DNA from: Planctomycetota bacterium
Lineage (GTDB): Bacteria > Planctomycetota > Phycisphaerae > SM23-33
NCBI GenBank assembly: GCA_022705325.1
Contig: JAKJER010000054.1
Location: 1-38,987, forward strand
DNA: 38,987 nucleotides
Direction of reading: 5' to 3'
Below, in pieces: positions 18,315-25,097 of the stretch (the stretch's first letter is position 1; each line of letters starts with the position of its first letter). The notes under the pieces are model-generated. The model ran no database searches. It had not been told where the DNA came from and worked only from the letters and a program-made list of their open reading frames with translations. The position numbers were made by a program, and so were the translations under genes.

Positions 18315-18440
18315 AGGGACCAGGGATCAGGGAACAGGGGCGAGCCAACAACTAGAGTCCACGCGCACCGATTCTCAGGTCGCAGTTTCCCAGCTCCCGC
18401 TCCCTATCCCCTATTCCCTAAACCCTAAACCCTAAACCCT
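18315..18440. repeat. Inverted pair of heptad (AGGG-based) arrays between convergent genes
   Basis: The left part is three heptads of AGGGANC plus AGGGG (18315-18340). The right part (18389-18440), read on the other strand, is AGGG at 6-8 base steps, ending in three perfect copies of CCCTAAA plus CCCT (18416-18440). The arms face each other, so the transcript of either gene can fold into a long imperfect hairpin. It probably works as a bidirectional terminator or a repeated intergenic element. The CCCTAAA run equals the plant-type telomere unit, surely by coincidence. Confidence 0.75.
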
Positions 18441-18441
18441 G

Positions 18442-19548
18442 TCACCAGAAGATCAGGCGCCGTGCCACCGCCCAATAGGCCGCGAACGCCGCGTCCACAA
18501 GCCGGGCCAGGCCTGTCACCGCGGCGTGTTCGATCCGCCCCGCGAAGCCGCCCATGAACTCGCGTTCGCTCAGCCGTCGCAGGGCCTGCGCCTGGCGACG
18601 CCTGACCCGGATCACCGCCTGGTTGCCCGGCGACAGAAGCCAGCCGTATGCCCGTAGCCGGTCGCCCAGCAGGCCCCGCCCCAGGGCGAACAGGCACTGG
18701 CACAACTCCATCGCCAGCAGCGCCGGCGCCAGCAGCAGCAGCGTCGCCAGGCGGTAGTAGATCAGCACCAGGTACAGGCGGTTGCGCTCGAAGTAGAAGT
18801 AGAAACGGTAGTTCTTGTCAAAAGCGTACTTGTGATACACGACACTCGAAGGGGCGTACGCGACGGCCCAGCCCTGGATGCGGAGCTTCCAGGCCAGGTC
18901 CGTGTCTTCCAGGTACAGGAACATCCGCTCGTCGAACAGGCCCACCTCCGCCAGCCGGCGGGCGTCGACGACCATGGCGGCCCCGCTGGCGAAGTCGACC
19001 GCGCGAGGCTCGTCGTACTGCCCGCTGTCCTCCTGGCCGCAGGCGGTGACGAACCCGAACCCCAGGAAGTGGCAGCGATTGCCCGCCGAGTTGAACCGGT
19101 CGCTCTGCGGGTGCATCAGGAGTTTGGCCTGGACGGCGGCGGTGTCGTCGTGAAGGCGGAGATAGGCCACCAGCTCGCCCAGCCAGCCGCTTCGGACGAT
19201 GGTGTCGGGGTTGAGCAACGCCAGGTACGCCGTCGCGGGATACCGTCGCCGGATGTGCTCCAGGCCGGCATTGTTGCCCCCGGCGAAACCCAGGTTGGCG
19301 TCCAACTCCACCAGGTCCACCTGGGGAAACTGTTCCCGGACGAAGGCGGCGCTGCCGTCGCGGCTGGCGTTGTCCACCACCACCACGTGCCGCCCGATCT
19401 CGCCGTCGTCGCTGGCCAGCACCGACCGCAGGCAGTCGTCGAGGTGGTGGCGGCTGTTGTAGGAGACGATCAGGACGGCGGCCTCCACGGGGCCGGCCGG
19501 CTCGTCGCGGGTTGTCGGGGCTGCGGACCGCGGCATGGGTGGGAACAT
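18442..19548 (-). CDS. Family 2 glycosyltransferase (rhamnosyltransferase-like)
   Basis: 368 residues from the ATG at 19548; an ATG at 19536 is equally possible, and neither has a good ribosome binding site. The GT-A domain begins with VLIVSYNSRHHLDDCL, continues with VVVDNASRDGS and NLGFAGGNN, and has NPDT as the DxD-like nucleotide-sugar site. ASGAAMVVD and FDERMFLYLEDTDLAWK are the acceptor-side motifs of the WcaA/RfbF-like GT2 group. A hydrophobic stretch (LATLLLLAPALLAMELCQ) follows, then a basic tail, suggesting membrane association at the cytoplasmic face. It probably transfers a sugar during synthesis of O-antigen-like or exopolysaccharide chains. It is convergent with a methyltransferase that may act on the same glycan. 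Confidence 0.87.
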   Translation of the reverse strand: MFPPMPRSAAPTTRDEPAGPVEAAVLIVSYNSRHHLDDCLRSVLASDDGEIGRHVVVVDNASRDGSAAFVREQFPQVDLVELDANLGFAGGNNAGLEHIRRRYPATAYLALLNPDTIVRSGWLGELVAYLRLHDDTAAVQAKLLMHPQSDRFNSAGNRCHFLGFGFVTACGQEDSGQYDEPRAVDFASGAAMVVDARRLAEVGLFDERMFLYLEDTDLAWKLRIQGWAVAYAPSSVVYHKYAFDKNYRFYFYFERNRLYLVLIYYRLATLLLLAPALLAMELCQCLFALGRGLLGDRLRAYGWLLSPGNQAVIRVRRRQAQALRRLSEREFMGGFAGRIEHAAVTGLARLVDAAFAAYWAVARRLIFW

Positions 19549-19622
19549 AGCCGCCCGGGGCGGCGGATGCAAGCGCAGCGGCGCCCGCGTCGACACGGGG
19601 CCGTCGGCGAACCGGAAAGCAA

Positions 19623-19655
19623 GAGCCACGGGACCGGCAACGGTTCCCGTGGCTC
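19623..19655 (-). terminator. Intrinsic terminator of the aspartate kinase gene
   Basis: A perfect 11-bp stem (GAGCCACGGGA with TCCCGTGGCTC) starts 24 bases after the stop on the minus strand and is followed by TTGCTTTCC. The tail is the same kind as after the metzincin gene. Confidence 0.75.
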
Positions 19656-19678
19656 TCGAAGTTCAAACTCTGCCCGGG

Positions 19679-20932
19679 CTACTTCTTCTTCGCCCTGGCC
19701 TTCGAGGGGCTCTTCTTGGGCTTCTGGCCCAGGTCGAAGGCGTCGTGGACGAGGCGCAGCGCCTCCTTGGCCTGATCGCGGTTGATCAGGACGGAGATCT
19801 TGATCTCGCTGGTGGTGATGTTCTGAATGTTGATGCCGGCCTTGGCCAGGGCGGCGAACATGCGCTCGGCGACGCCCGTGTGGACCCTCATGCCCACGCC
19901 GACCACGCTGACCTTGGCCAGATGGTCCTCGAAGACGGCCTGGCAGCCCAGTTCGTCGCACAGCCTGCCGATGACCCGCTTGGCGTCGTCCAGGTCGCCC
20001 ATCTCGACGGTAAAGGCGATGGTCGCCTTGCCCGATTCGTCCAGGGTCTGGATGATGTCGTCGACGACGATGTTGTGGGTGGCGATGGTGTGGAAGACCC
20101 GGGCGGCCGCCCCGGGCTTGTCGGGCACGTTGCGCAGGCTCACGCGGGCGAGCTTGTCCTTCAACGCCGCCCCGCTGACGACGATCCGTTCCATGGTTTC
20201 GGTTTCAGCCACGATCATGGTTCCTTTATTGGTGTTGAGGCTGCTGCGGACGTGGATGGGGACATTGTACTTCTTGGCGAACTCGACCGCGCGGTTGTGC
20301 AGCACGTTGGCGCCCAGGCTGGCCAGCTCGAGCATCTCGTCGTAGCTCATGCGGTCCACCTTGCGGGCGTTGGGCACGATCCGCGGGTCGGCGGTGAAGA
20401 TGCCGTCCACGTCGGTGTAGTTCTCGCACATGTCCGCCTTCAGGGCGGCGGCCACCGCCACCAGCGTCACGTTGCTGCCGCCTCGCCCCAGCGTGGTCAC
20501 CGCGCCGTCCTCGGTGACGCCCTGGAAGCCGGCGACGATCACGATCCGCCCCTTCTCGAGCTGCTCGTGAATGCGCCGCACGTCGATCGACTTGATCCGC
20601 GCCTTGGTGTGCACGTCGTCGGTGATCATGCCGATCTGCCCGGCGGTGAAGCTGATGGCCGGCTGGCCCAGCTCCTCCAGCGCCATCGCCACCAGCGAGA
20701 TCGTCACCTGCTCGCCCGTGGCGAGCAACTGGTCCATCTCGCGCTTGGGCAGGTTGTCGGTGATGCCCTTGGCCAGGGCGATCAGTTCGTCGGTCGTGTG
20801 CCCCATCGCGGAGACCACCATCACCACCTGGTGGCCCTGCTTGCGGGTCGCGATGGCCCGCCTGGCGGCGGCGCGGATCCGCTCGGCATCCGCCACGCTC
20901 GTGCCGCCGAACTTCATCACTACGATTCCCAT
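19679..20932 (-). CDS. lysC: Aspartate kinase
   Basis: 417 residues from the ATG at 20932, matching the usual 400-415 of monofunctional class enzymes. The in-frame upstream part to 21055 covers the promoter and is not coding. It phosphorylates aspartate with ATP, the first step to lysine, threonine, methionine and diaminopimelate. The kinase domain starts with VMKFGGTSVAD and carries TTLGRGGSN, ENYTDVDGIFTADPRI and ELASLGANVLH. Two ACT domains follow (about residues 265-335 and 345-400), including VVGVGMRVHTGVAERMF and GINIQNITTSEIKISVL, the usual site of feedback control by lysine or threonine. Oddity: the conserved GRGGSD reads GRGGSN here, followed by VTLVA in place of TTAVA. The C-terminal tail (KKSPSKARAKKK) is unusually basic. 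It has its own promoter and terminator, so it is monocistronic. Confidence 0.96.
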   Translation of the reverse strand: MGIVVMKFGGTSVADAERIRAAARRAIATRKQGHQVVMVVSAMGHTTDELIALAKGITDNLPKREMDQLLATGEQVTISLVAMALEELGQPAISFTAGQIGMITDDVHTKARIKSIDVRRIHEQLEKGRIVIVAGFQGVTEDGAVTTLGRGGSNVTLVAVAAALKADMCENYTDVDGIFTADPRIVPNARKVDRMSYDEMLELASLGANVLHNRAVEFAKKYNVPIHVRSSLNTNKGTMIVAETETMERIVVSGAALKDKLARVSLRNVPDKPGAAARVFHTIATHNIVVDDIIQTLDESGKATIAFTVEMGDLDDAKRVIGRLCDELGCQAVFEDHLAKVSVVGVGMRVHTGVAERMFAALAKAGINIQNITTSEIKISVLINRDQAKEALRLVHDAFDLGQKPKKSPSKARAKKK

Positions 20933-20967
20933 TGCTCTTCGCCTGTTCTCCACAGTGCAGGCCCGCT

Positions 20968-20986
20968 CCGGCTGCGGCGCAGCCGG
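20968..20986 (-). promoter_or_regulatory. Leader hairpin of lysC
   Basis: Perfect 8-bp stem CCGGCTGC / GCAGCCGG with a 3-base loop, between the predicted transcription start and the lysC start codon. It could be a small attenuator or an mRNA-stabilising stem. No T run follows and no lysine-riboswitch core is present. Confidence 0.4.
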
Positions 20987-21004
20987 CAACGAACCAAGTC
21001 CCAG

Positions 21005-21034
21005 ATTAGATAACGTCTTTTCGCAGAATGTCAA
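21005..21034 (-). promoter_or_regulatory. Predicted sigma-70 promoter of lysC
   Basis: Minus strand TTGACA (21034-21029), 18-bp spacer, TCTAAT (21010-21005). The -35 is perfect and the -10 matches five of six. The leader would be about 65 bases. Confidence 0.6.
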
Positions 21035-21148
21035 GAGAACTGTGCCCGGGTTCATGCGACCGGCGCCGCACGAAAGAGCCCACGGCCCTGTCCGCCGTGG
21101 CGGAAGGCATCCCGTGGGCCTGGGGTCGTGAGACCTGTACCGTTGGCG

Positions 21149-21316
21149 CTAGCAGTCCGTTGAGAAATGGGCTCCGTCGCGAGGGCGCGGAGTCTTGCCG
21201 GGCACCCAGGAGCGGAAGCGATGGCAAATCCAGGCGATTTGTCGAGCTTTCGCGACGCCGGAGCGCAGGCAAGAGACCCGCCCGCAGCAGGAGCAGCTTT
21301 TTCAACGGGCTGCTAG
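21149..21316. mobile_element. 168-bp palindromic element, copy A (MITE/REPIN-like)
   Basis: It is bounded by CTAGCAGTCCGTTGAGAAA on the left and its near-complement TTTTTCAACGGGCTGCTAG on the right (17 of 19 bases pair), and the similarity of the arms continues inward. No transposase is encoded. A second copy lies at 24092-24255 in the opposite orientation. The right end overlaps the adh gene: the TAG stop at 21315-21313 is part of the CTAG terminus. It may also terminate the operon transcript. Confidence 0.75.
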
Positions 21317-22362
21317 GGCTTGAGCACCACCCGCAGGGCCTCGCCGCTGGCCATCAGCTTGAACGCCTCGTGGATGCCGTCCAGCGGGAGGATGTGGCTG
21401 GCGAGTTTGTCGGCCGGCAGCTTGCCCTTGGCGATGATCTCCACCGCCTTGCGCACCTGCTTGGGCGTGGAGTCGCTGGTGCCCACCAGCCGCAGCTCGT
21501 TGTAGTGGAGGGTGCGGCTGTTGATGGTGATCATGCAGTGGTCGGCGGGCAGGGAGGCGAACAGGCACACCGTGCCGCGACGGCGCACCAGCTTGAGGGC
21601 CTCTTCCTGGGGCTGGGCGGCCGGGGCGGCCACGATCGCCACGTCCGCGCCCAGGCCGCCGGTCCGGTCGCGGACGAGCTGGACCAGGTCCTGCTCGGCC
21701 GGGTTGACCAGCAGGTCGAAGCCGAACTGCTCGGCCACCTTCAGCCGGGCAGGGTTGATCTCCGCCAGCACGACCGCGCGGGCGCCCATCTCCCGGGCGA
21801 CGACCGCGTTCATGATGCCCATGGGCCCGCCGCCGGAGACGACGACGAAGTCCTCCGGCTGGAGGGTGCAGTTCTCCAGCGAGTTGACGGCGCAGCTCAG
21901 CGGCTCGCTCAGGGCGGCGTGCTCGCTCTTGACGTGCGTGGGCACCTTGACCACGTGCCCGACGCGGATGGCCTGCGCGGGGATGACGACGTACTCGGCC
22001 ATCCCGCCGTTGCAGGTAAAGCCGATCGGGGAGACGGTGGAGCAGATGTTGTTCCAGCCGCGGCGGCAGTAGTAGCACTCTCCGCAGGAGACGCTGGTCG
22101 CCATCACCACCCGCTCGCCGGGCGAGAACCCGCTCACGCCCTCGCCGATCGTATGGATCAGGCCGGTGAACTCGTGCCCCAGGATCGTGCGCGGCTTGGT
22201 CCGCGGGTTGCCGTGGTGGAACATTTTCATGTCGCTGCCGCAGACGGCGCAGGCGTCCACCTTCACCAGCATCTCGCCCGCCCCGCACGGCGGGACGCTG
22301 ACCGTCTCCACGCGGATGTCCTTGGGGCCGTGGAAGACGACGGCTTTCATCATCTCTGGCAT
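21313..22362 (-). CDS. Zinc-dependent medium-chain alcohol/sugar dehydrogenase
   Basis: 349 residues from the ATG at 22362, which has GGAG six bases upstream; an in-frame ATG at 22374 is possible. The catalytic zinc ligands are C41 (AVCGSD) and H63-E64 (LGHEFTG). The structural zinc loop has four cysteines (C93, C96, C99, C107). The NAD(P) Rossmann site is VVSGGGPMG. This is the layout of sorbitol/threonine/galactitol-type dehydrogenases, which oxidise a secondary alcohol of a sugar or polyol; the exact substrate is not readable. It starts 16 bases after the stop of the deoC-like gene, so it is translated from the same mRNA. Its stop codon falls in the end of palindromic element A, so insertion of the element may have set the present C-terminus (ALRVVLKP). 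Confidence 0.9.
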   Translation of the reverse strand: MPEMMKAVVFHGPKDIRVETVSVPPCGAGEMLVKVDACAVCGSDMKMFHHGNPRTKPRTILGHEFTGLIHTIGEGVSGFSPGERVVMATSVSCGECYYCRRGWNNICSTVSPIGFTCNGGMAEYVVIPAQAIRVGHVVKVPTHVKSEHAALSEPLSCAVNSLENCTLQPEDFVVVSGGGPMGIMNAVVAREMGARAVVLAEINPARLKVAEQFGFDLLVNPAEQDLVQLVRDRTGGLGADVAIVAAPAAQPQEEALKLVRRRGTVCLFASLPADHCMITINSRTLHYNELRLVGTSDSTPKQVRKAVEIIAKGKLPADKLASHILPLDGIHEAFKLMASGEALRVVLKP

Positions 22363-22378
22363 CGTGTGCTCCAATGAA

Positions 22379-23110
22379 TCAGTAGCTGCCGCCCTTGGCG
22401 GCGTCGCCTTTGCCCTGCTGTCCCTTGGCGGCGGCGTCCGCGCCGTCCAGGACGGCCAGCGTCGAGGCCACGCCCAGGCGGGTGCAGCCCTGGTCGAGAT
22501 AGCCGGCGGCCGTCTCGTACGAGCGGATGCCCGCCGAGGCCTTGACGCCCATGGTCTGGCCCACGGTCTTGACCATGATGTCGATCACGTGGGGCGTGGC
22601 CGGGCCCTCGCCGAAGCCGGTGGACGTCTTGACGAAGTCCGCCCCGGCGGCCTGCGCGATCCGGCAGGCCTGCACGAGCTGCTCGTCGTTGAGCCAGCAG
22701 GTCTCCAGGATGACCTTGACCTTGACGTCCTTGAAGTTGCGGGCCTCCGCGACCACCGCCTCGATGTCGCGCCGGGCCCAGTTCGCGTCGCCGCTGAGGA
22801 ACTTGCCGATGTTCCACACCATGTCCAGTTCGACCGCGCCGTCGAGGAGTCCCTGGCGGGCCTCGGCCGCCTTGGTCGACGGCGCGTTGGCCCCGTGCGG
22901 GAAGCCCACCACCATCGAGACCTTGGTCTGGCTGTTCTTCAGGGCGTGGGCGGCCAGCCGCACGTCGCTGGGGCGCACGCAGATGCTGAACACGGCGTTC
23001 TCGTCGCACATCCTGCAGTTGTCCAGCACGTCCTTGTCGGTCTGGATGGGCTTGAGCACGGCGTGGTCAATGACGGCGGCCAACTGCTGACGGGTGTAGA
23101 TGCCTGGCAT
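22379..23110 (-). CDS. deoC: Deoxyribose-phosphate aldolase (DeoC family)
   Basis: 243 residues, normal for the family (220-260). The ATG at 23110 has AAGGA about nine bases upstream. The Schiff-base lysine is K161 in DFVKTSTGFGEG, the second active-site lysine is K190 in VKASAGIR, and the paired acid is D96 in VELDMVWNIG. DERA splits 2-deoxyribose 5-phosphate into glyceraldehyde 3-phosphate and acetaldehyde. The C-terminal 20 residues (Ala/Gly/Lys-rich) are an extension without known role. Nucleoside phosphorylase and phosphopentomutase, the usual deo partners, are absent. Two dehydrogenases are present instead, so the physiological substrate may be another deoxy-sugar derivative; that is inference. 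Confidence 0.92.
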   Translation of the reverse strand: MPGIYTRQQLAAVIDHAVLKPIQTDKDVLDNCRMCDENAVFSICVRPSDVRLAAHALKNSQTKVSMVVGFPHGANAPSTKAAEARQGLLDGAVELDMVWNIGKFLSGDANWARRDIEAVVAEARNFKDVKVKVILETCWLNDEQLVQACRIAQAAGADFVKTSTGFGEGPATPHVIDIMVKTVGQTMGVKASAGIRSYETAAGYLDQGCTRLGVASTLAVLDGADAAAKGQQGKGDAAKGGSY

Positions 23111-23207
23111 GGCGGTGTCCTTCTTTCTTGTTCGTGATCTCTTCTGGTTCTTCTTTGTGGTCTTGGGGTGCCTGGTGGCCTTGGTGATACCCAGGCCGCC
23201 CGCGGCG

Positions 23208-23996
23208 TCAGTGCATCTCCCGCCCGCCGTCGACGTTGATGGCCTGCCCGGTCAGGTAGTCGGCGCCGCTGGAGGCCAGGAACAGCGTGACGGCCACCAC
23301 GTCGCTGATCTTGGCCAGGCGCTTGAGCGGGACCTTGGCGGAGAACTGCTTGACGACTTCCTCGCGGCTCTTGCCCAGGTTCTTGATGTAGCCGCTCGAC
23401 ACGTTGCTCCAGACGCCGGTGTCTTCGGTGATGCCGGGGCACAGGCAGTTGGCGGTGATGCCCGAGTCGGCCAACTCGTAGGCCAGGGCGTGGGTGAAGG
23501 AGATGACGGCGCCCTTGGCGGCCGAGTAGTGGCTCATCAGCGCCGAGCCCGTCTTGCCGCTCTTGGAGGAGAAGTTGAGGATCTTGCCGAACTTGTTGGC
23601 CTTCATCATGGGCACGACGTGCTTGCAGAAGAAGAACGAGCCCTTGCAGTTGACGGCGAAGATCTTGTCCCAGTCGGCCTCGGTGATCTCCTCGATCTTT
23701 CCCTGCGCGACGATGCCGGCCACGTTGACCAGGATGTCCACGCGGTTGTCGAAGAGGCTGGCGGCGGCCTGGACGACTTTCCGGACGTCCGCCTCGACGG
23801 CGACGTCGCCGGCCAGTCCGCCCAGCAGCCCCTGGCCCGCGGGCTGAATCTCCGCGACGGCCTGGTCGACCCCTTCCTGCTTGAGGTCGCTGAGAAACAC
23901 GTTGCCTCCGTACTGGCGGAAGCCCTTGGCGATGCCCTTTCCGATGGCGCCCGCGGCGCCGGTGACCAAGACGTTCTTGCCTTCGAAGTCGATCAT
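23208..23996 (-). CDS. Short-chain dehydrogenase/reductase (SDR)
   Basis: 262 residues from the ATG at 23996, preceded by an AAAGGGA eight bases upstream; the in-frame sequence up to 24059 has no family similarity. Cofactor motif TGAAGAIG (residues 12-19), NVAG (91-94), catalytic S144 and YSAAK (Y157, K161), and the C-terminal ITEDTGVWSN and GADYLTGQAINVDGG are typical of classical 250-residue SDRs acting on sugars or polyols. First gene of the operon SDR-deoC-adh; the spacers are 97 and 16 bases. It probably oxidises a sugar or sugar alcohol upstream of the aldolase step. The upstream region holds palindromic element B. Confidence 0.9.
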   Translation of the reverse strand: MIDFEGKNVLVTGAAGAIGKGIAKGFRQYGGNVFLSDLKQEGVDQAVAEIQPAGQGLLGGLAGDVAVEADVRKVVQAAASLFDNRVDILVNVAGIVAQGKIEEITEADWDKIFAVNCKGSFFFCKHVVPMMKANKFGKILNFSSKSGKTGSALMSHYSAAKGAVISFTHALAYELADSGITANCLCPGITEDTGVWSNVSSGYIKNLGKSREEVVKQFSAKVPLKRLAKISDVVAVTLFLASSGADYLTGQAINVDGGREMH

Positions 23997-24091
23997 GCTG
24001 CTGTCCCTTTCTGCTGTCGTTCGCGAGCGGCGACCGCATCGCCGCAGCGCAAAGGGCACACTCTACCGTCAAGGACGCGCATTGGCAAGGG

Positions 24092-24255
24092 CTAGCAGCC
24101 CGTTGAAGAAGCGGCTTCTGCCGCGGGCGGGTCCTGGACCCGCGCCCCGGCGTCGCGAACCCTCGGAGAATCACCGGGATTCGCCTTTGTTTTCGCTTCC
24201 TGTCGACCGGCCGGAGGCCGCGTCCTCGCGACGAAACCCGTCCTGCAACACACGG
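24092..24255. mobile_element. Palindromic element, copy B (degenerate right end)
   Basis: It begins CTAGCAGCCCGTTGAAGAAG and aligns over about 165 bases with the reverse complement of 21149-21316. Shared blocks include GCGGGCGGGTC, CCGGCGTCGCGAA, GGATT, CGCTTCC and CCTCGCGACG. The far end (ACCCGTCCTGCAAC) has lost the CTAG terminus. It lies 96 bases upstream of the SDR start, so the operon promoter is within or next to it. No clear -10 is visible. Confidence 0.65.
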
Positions 24256-24345
24256 CAAAAGGGAGGTTGCCTGGCGCCGCCGGTCCTCTCGCGGGCGCGG
24301 TTTTTGGGGAACCGTCTGGCCAGAATGCGGCCGCATCGGGTATAG

Positions 24346-24367
24346 TAGACCGGTCTAACCGGCCGGT
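24346..24367 (+). promoter_or_regulatory. Tandem palindromes upstream of the ECF sigma gene
   Basis: TAGACCGGTCTA (24346-24357) is directly followed by ACCGGCCGGT (24358-24367), both perfect palindromes with a CCGG core. TATAGT (24341-24346) overlaps the first and could be a -10, though no matching -35 is seen. The site looks like an operator. The binding protein is unknown. Confidence 0.4.
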
Positions 24368-24429
24368 CCGGCGCGCGCCGCCCGGGCGGCGGAGAACCGG
24401 GGTTGTGTCCGGCTTTTTTCGGGAACATT

Positions 24430-25089
24430 GTGACCCAGCGAGCGTCAAACATACCGAGCGACAAGTCGGCGGCGGGCCGAGGCGAGGCCCCCGCGAGAGG
24501 GACGATCACGTTGGATGACGCGGCCCTGGTCGAACGGTTTCGCAAGGGCGACATGCAGGCGTTCGGCCTGCTGGTGACCAAGTACCAGGACCGGATTTAC
24601 AACCTGGTGATGCGGCTGTGCCCCCAGGCAGCCGATGCCGAGGAACTGGCCCAGGAGGCCTTCCTCAAGGCGATGGAGCGGATCGCCCAGTTCCGGGGAC
24701 AGAGTCAGTTCTACACGTGGCTGTTCCGGATCGCGGCCAATCTGGCGATCTCGCACCGACGGCGGGGGGGGCGACTGAAGTTTCAGTCGCTGACCGGAAG
24801 CGACGATTTTGAGAATACGCAGGCCGAGGCCCTGACGGCGGCCTTGGCGGAGAAACGCTGCCCGTCACCGGTGGCGGCGGCGATCTCCAGCGAGTCAGCC
24901 GCCCAGGTCGAGCAAGCCGTGGCCGACCTGGACGAGGAGTTCCGGGCCGTTCTGGTGCTCCGAGACGTGGAAGAAATGGATTACTCGCAGATTGCCGAGG
25001 TGCTGGACGTGCCCGTGGGCACGGTCAAGAGCCGCCTGCACCGGGCTCGAACGGTCCTCCGCCAGAACCTGGGCGACCTGCTGGGCTAA
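24430..25089 (+). CDS. ECF sigma factor (RpoE-like)
   Basis: 219 residues from a GTG at 24430; a TTG at 24403 and a TTG at 24511 are alternatives, since the N-terminal 27 residues are low-complexity. Region 2 runs from ALVERFRKGDMQAFGLLV to YTWLFRIAANLA, including the -10-binding DAEELAQEAFLKA. Region 4 (about 160-212) ends in the helix-turn-helix YSQIAEVLDVPVGTVKSRL. There is no region 1.1 or 3, as expected for group 4 factors. The linker between regions 2 and 4 is about 55 residues. It is followed after eight bases by a membrane protein with an anti-sigma-like N-terminus, the normal sigma/anti-sigma pairing. Upstream palindromes may be an operator. Confidence 0.93.
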   Translation: MTQRASNIPSDKSAAGRGEAPARGTITLDDAALVERFRKGDMQAFGLLVTKYQDRIYNLVMRLCPQAADAEELAQEAFLKAMERIAQFRGQSQFYTWLFRIAANLAISHRRRGGRLKFQSLTGSDDFENTQAEALTAALAEKRCPSPVAAAISSESAAQVEQAVADLDEEFRAVLVLRDVEEMDYSQIAEVLDVPVGTVKSRLHRARTVLRQNLGDLLG

Positions 25090-25097
25090 GAAGAAGC

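Noticed and set aside
18416..18440. Telomere or linear-replicon end
   Set aside because: Only three and a half units, internal, between two bacterial genes, and the same heptad style continues in non-telomeric form on both sides.
20933..21148. Lysine riboswitch before lysC
   Set aside because: The leader from the predicted start is only about 65 bases and holds one 8-bp hairpin. The lysine riboswitch needs about 170 bases and a five-helix core.
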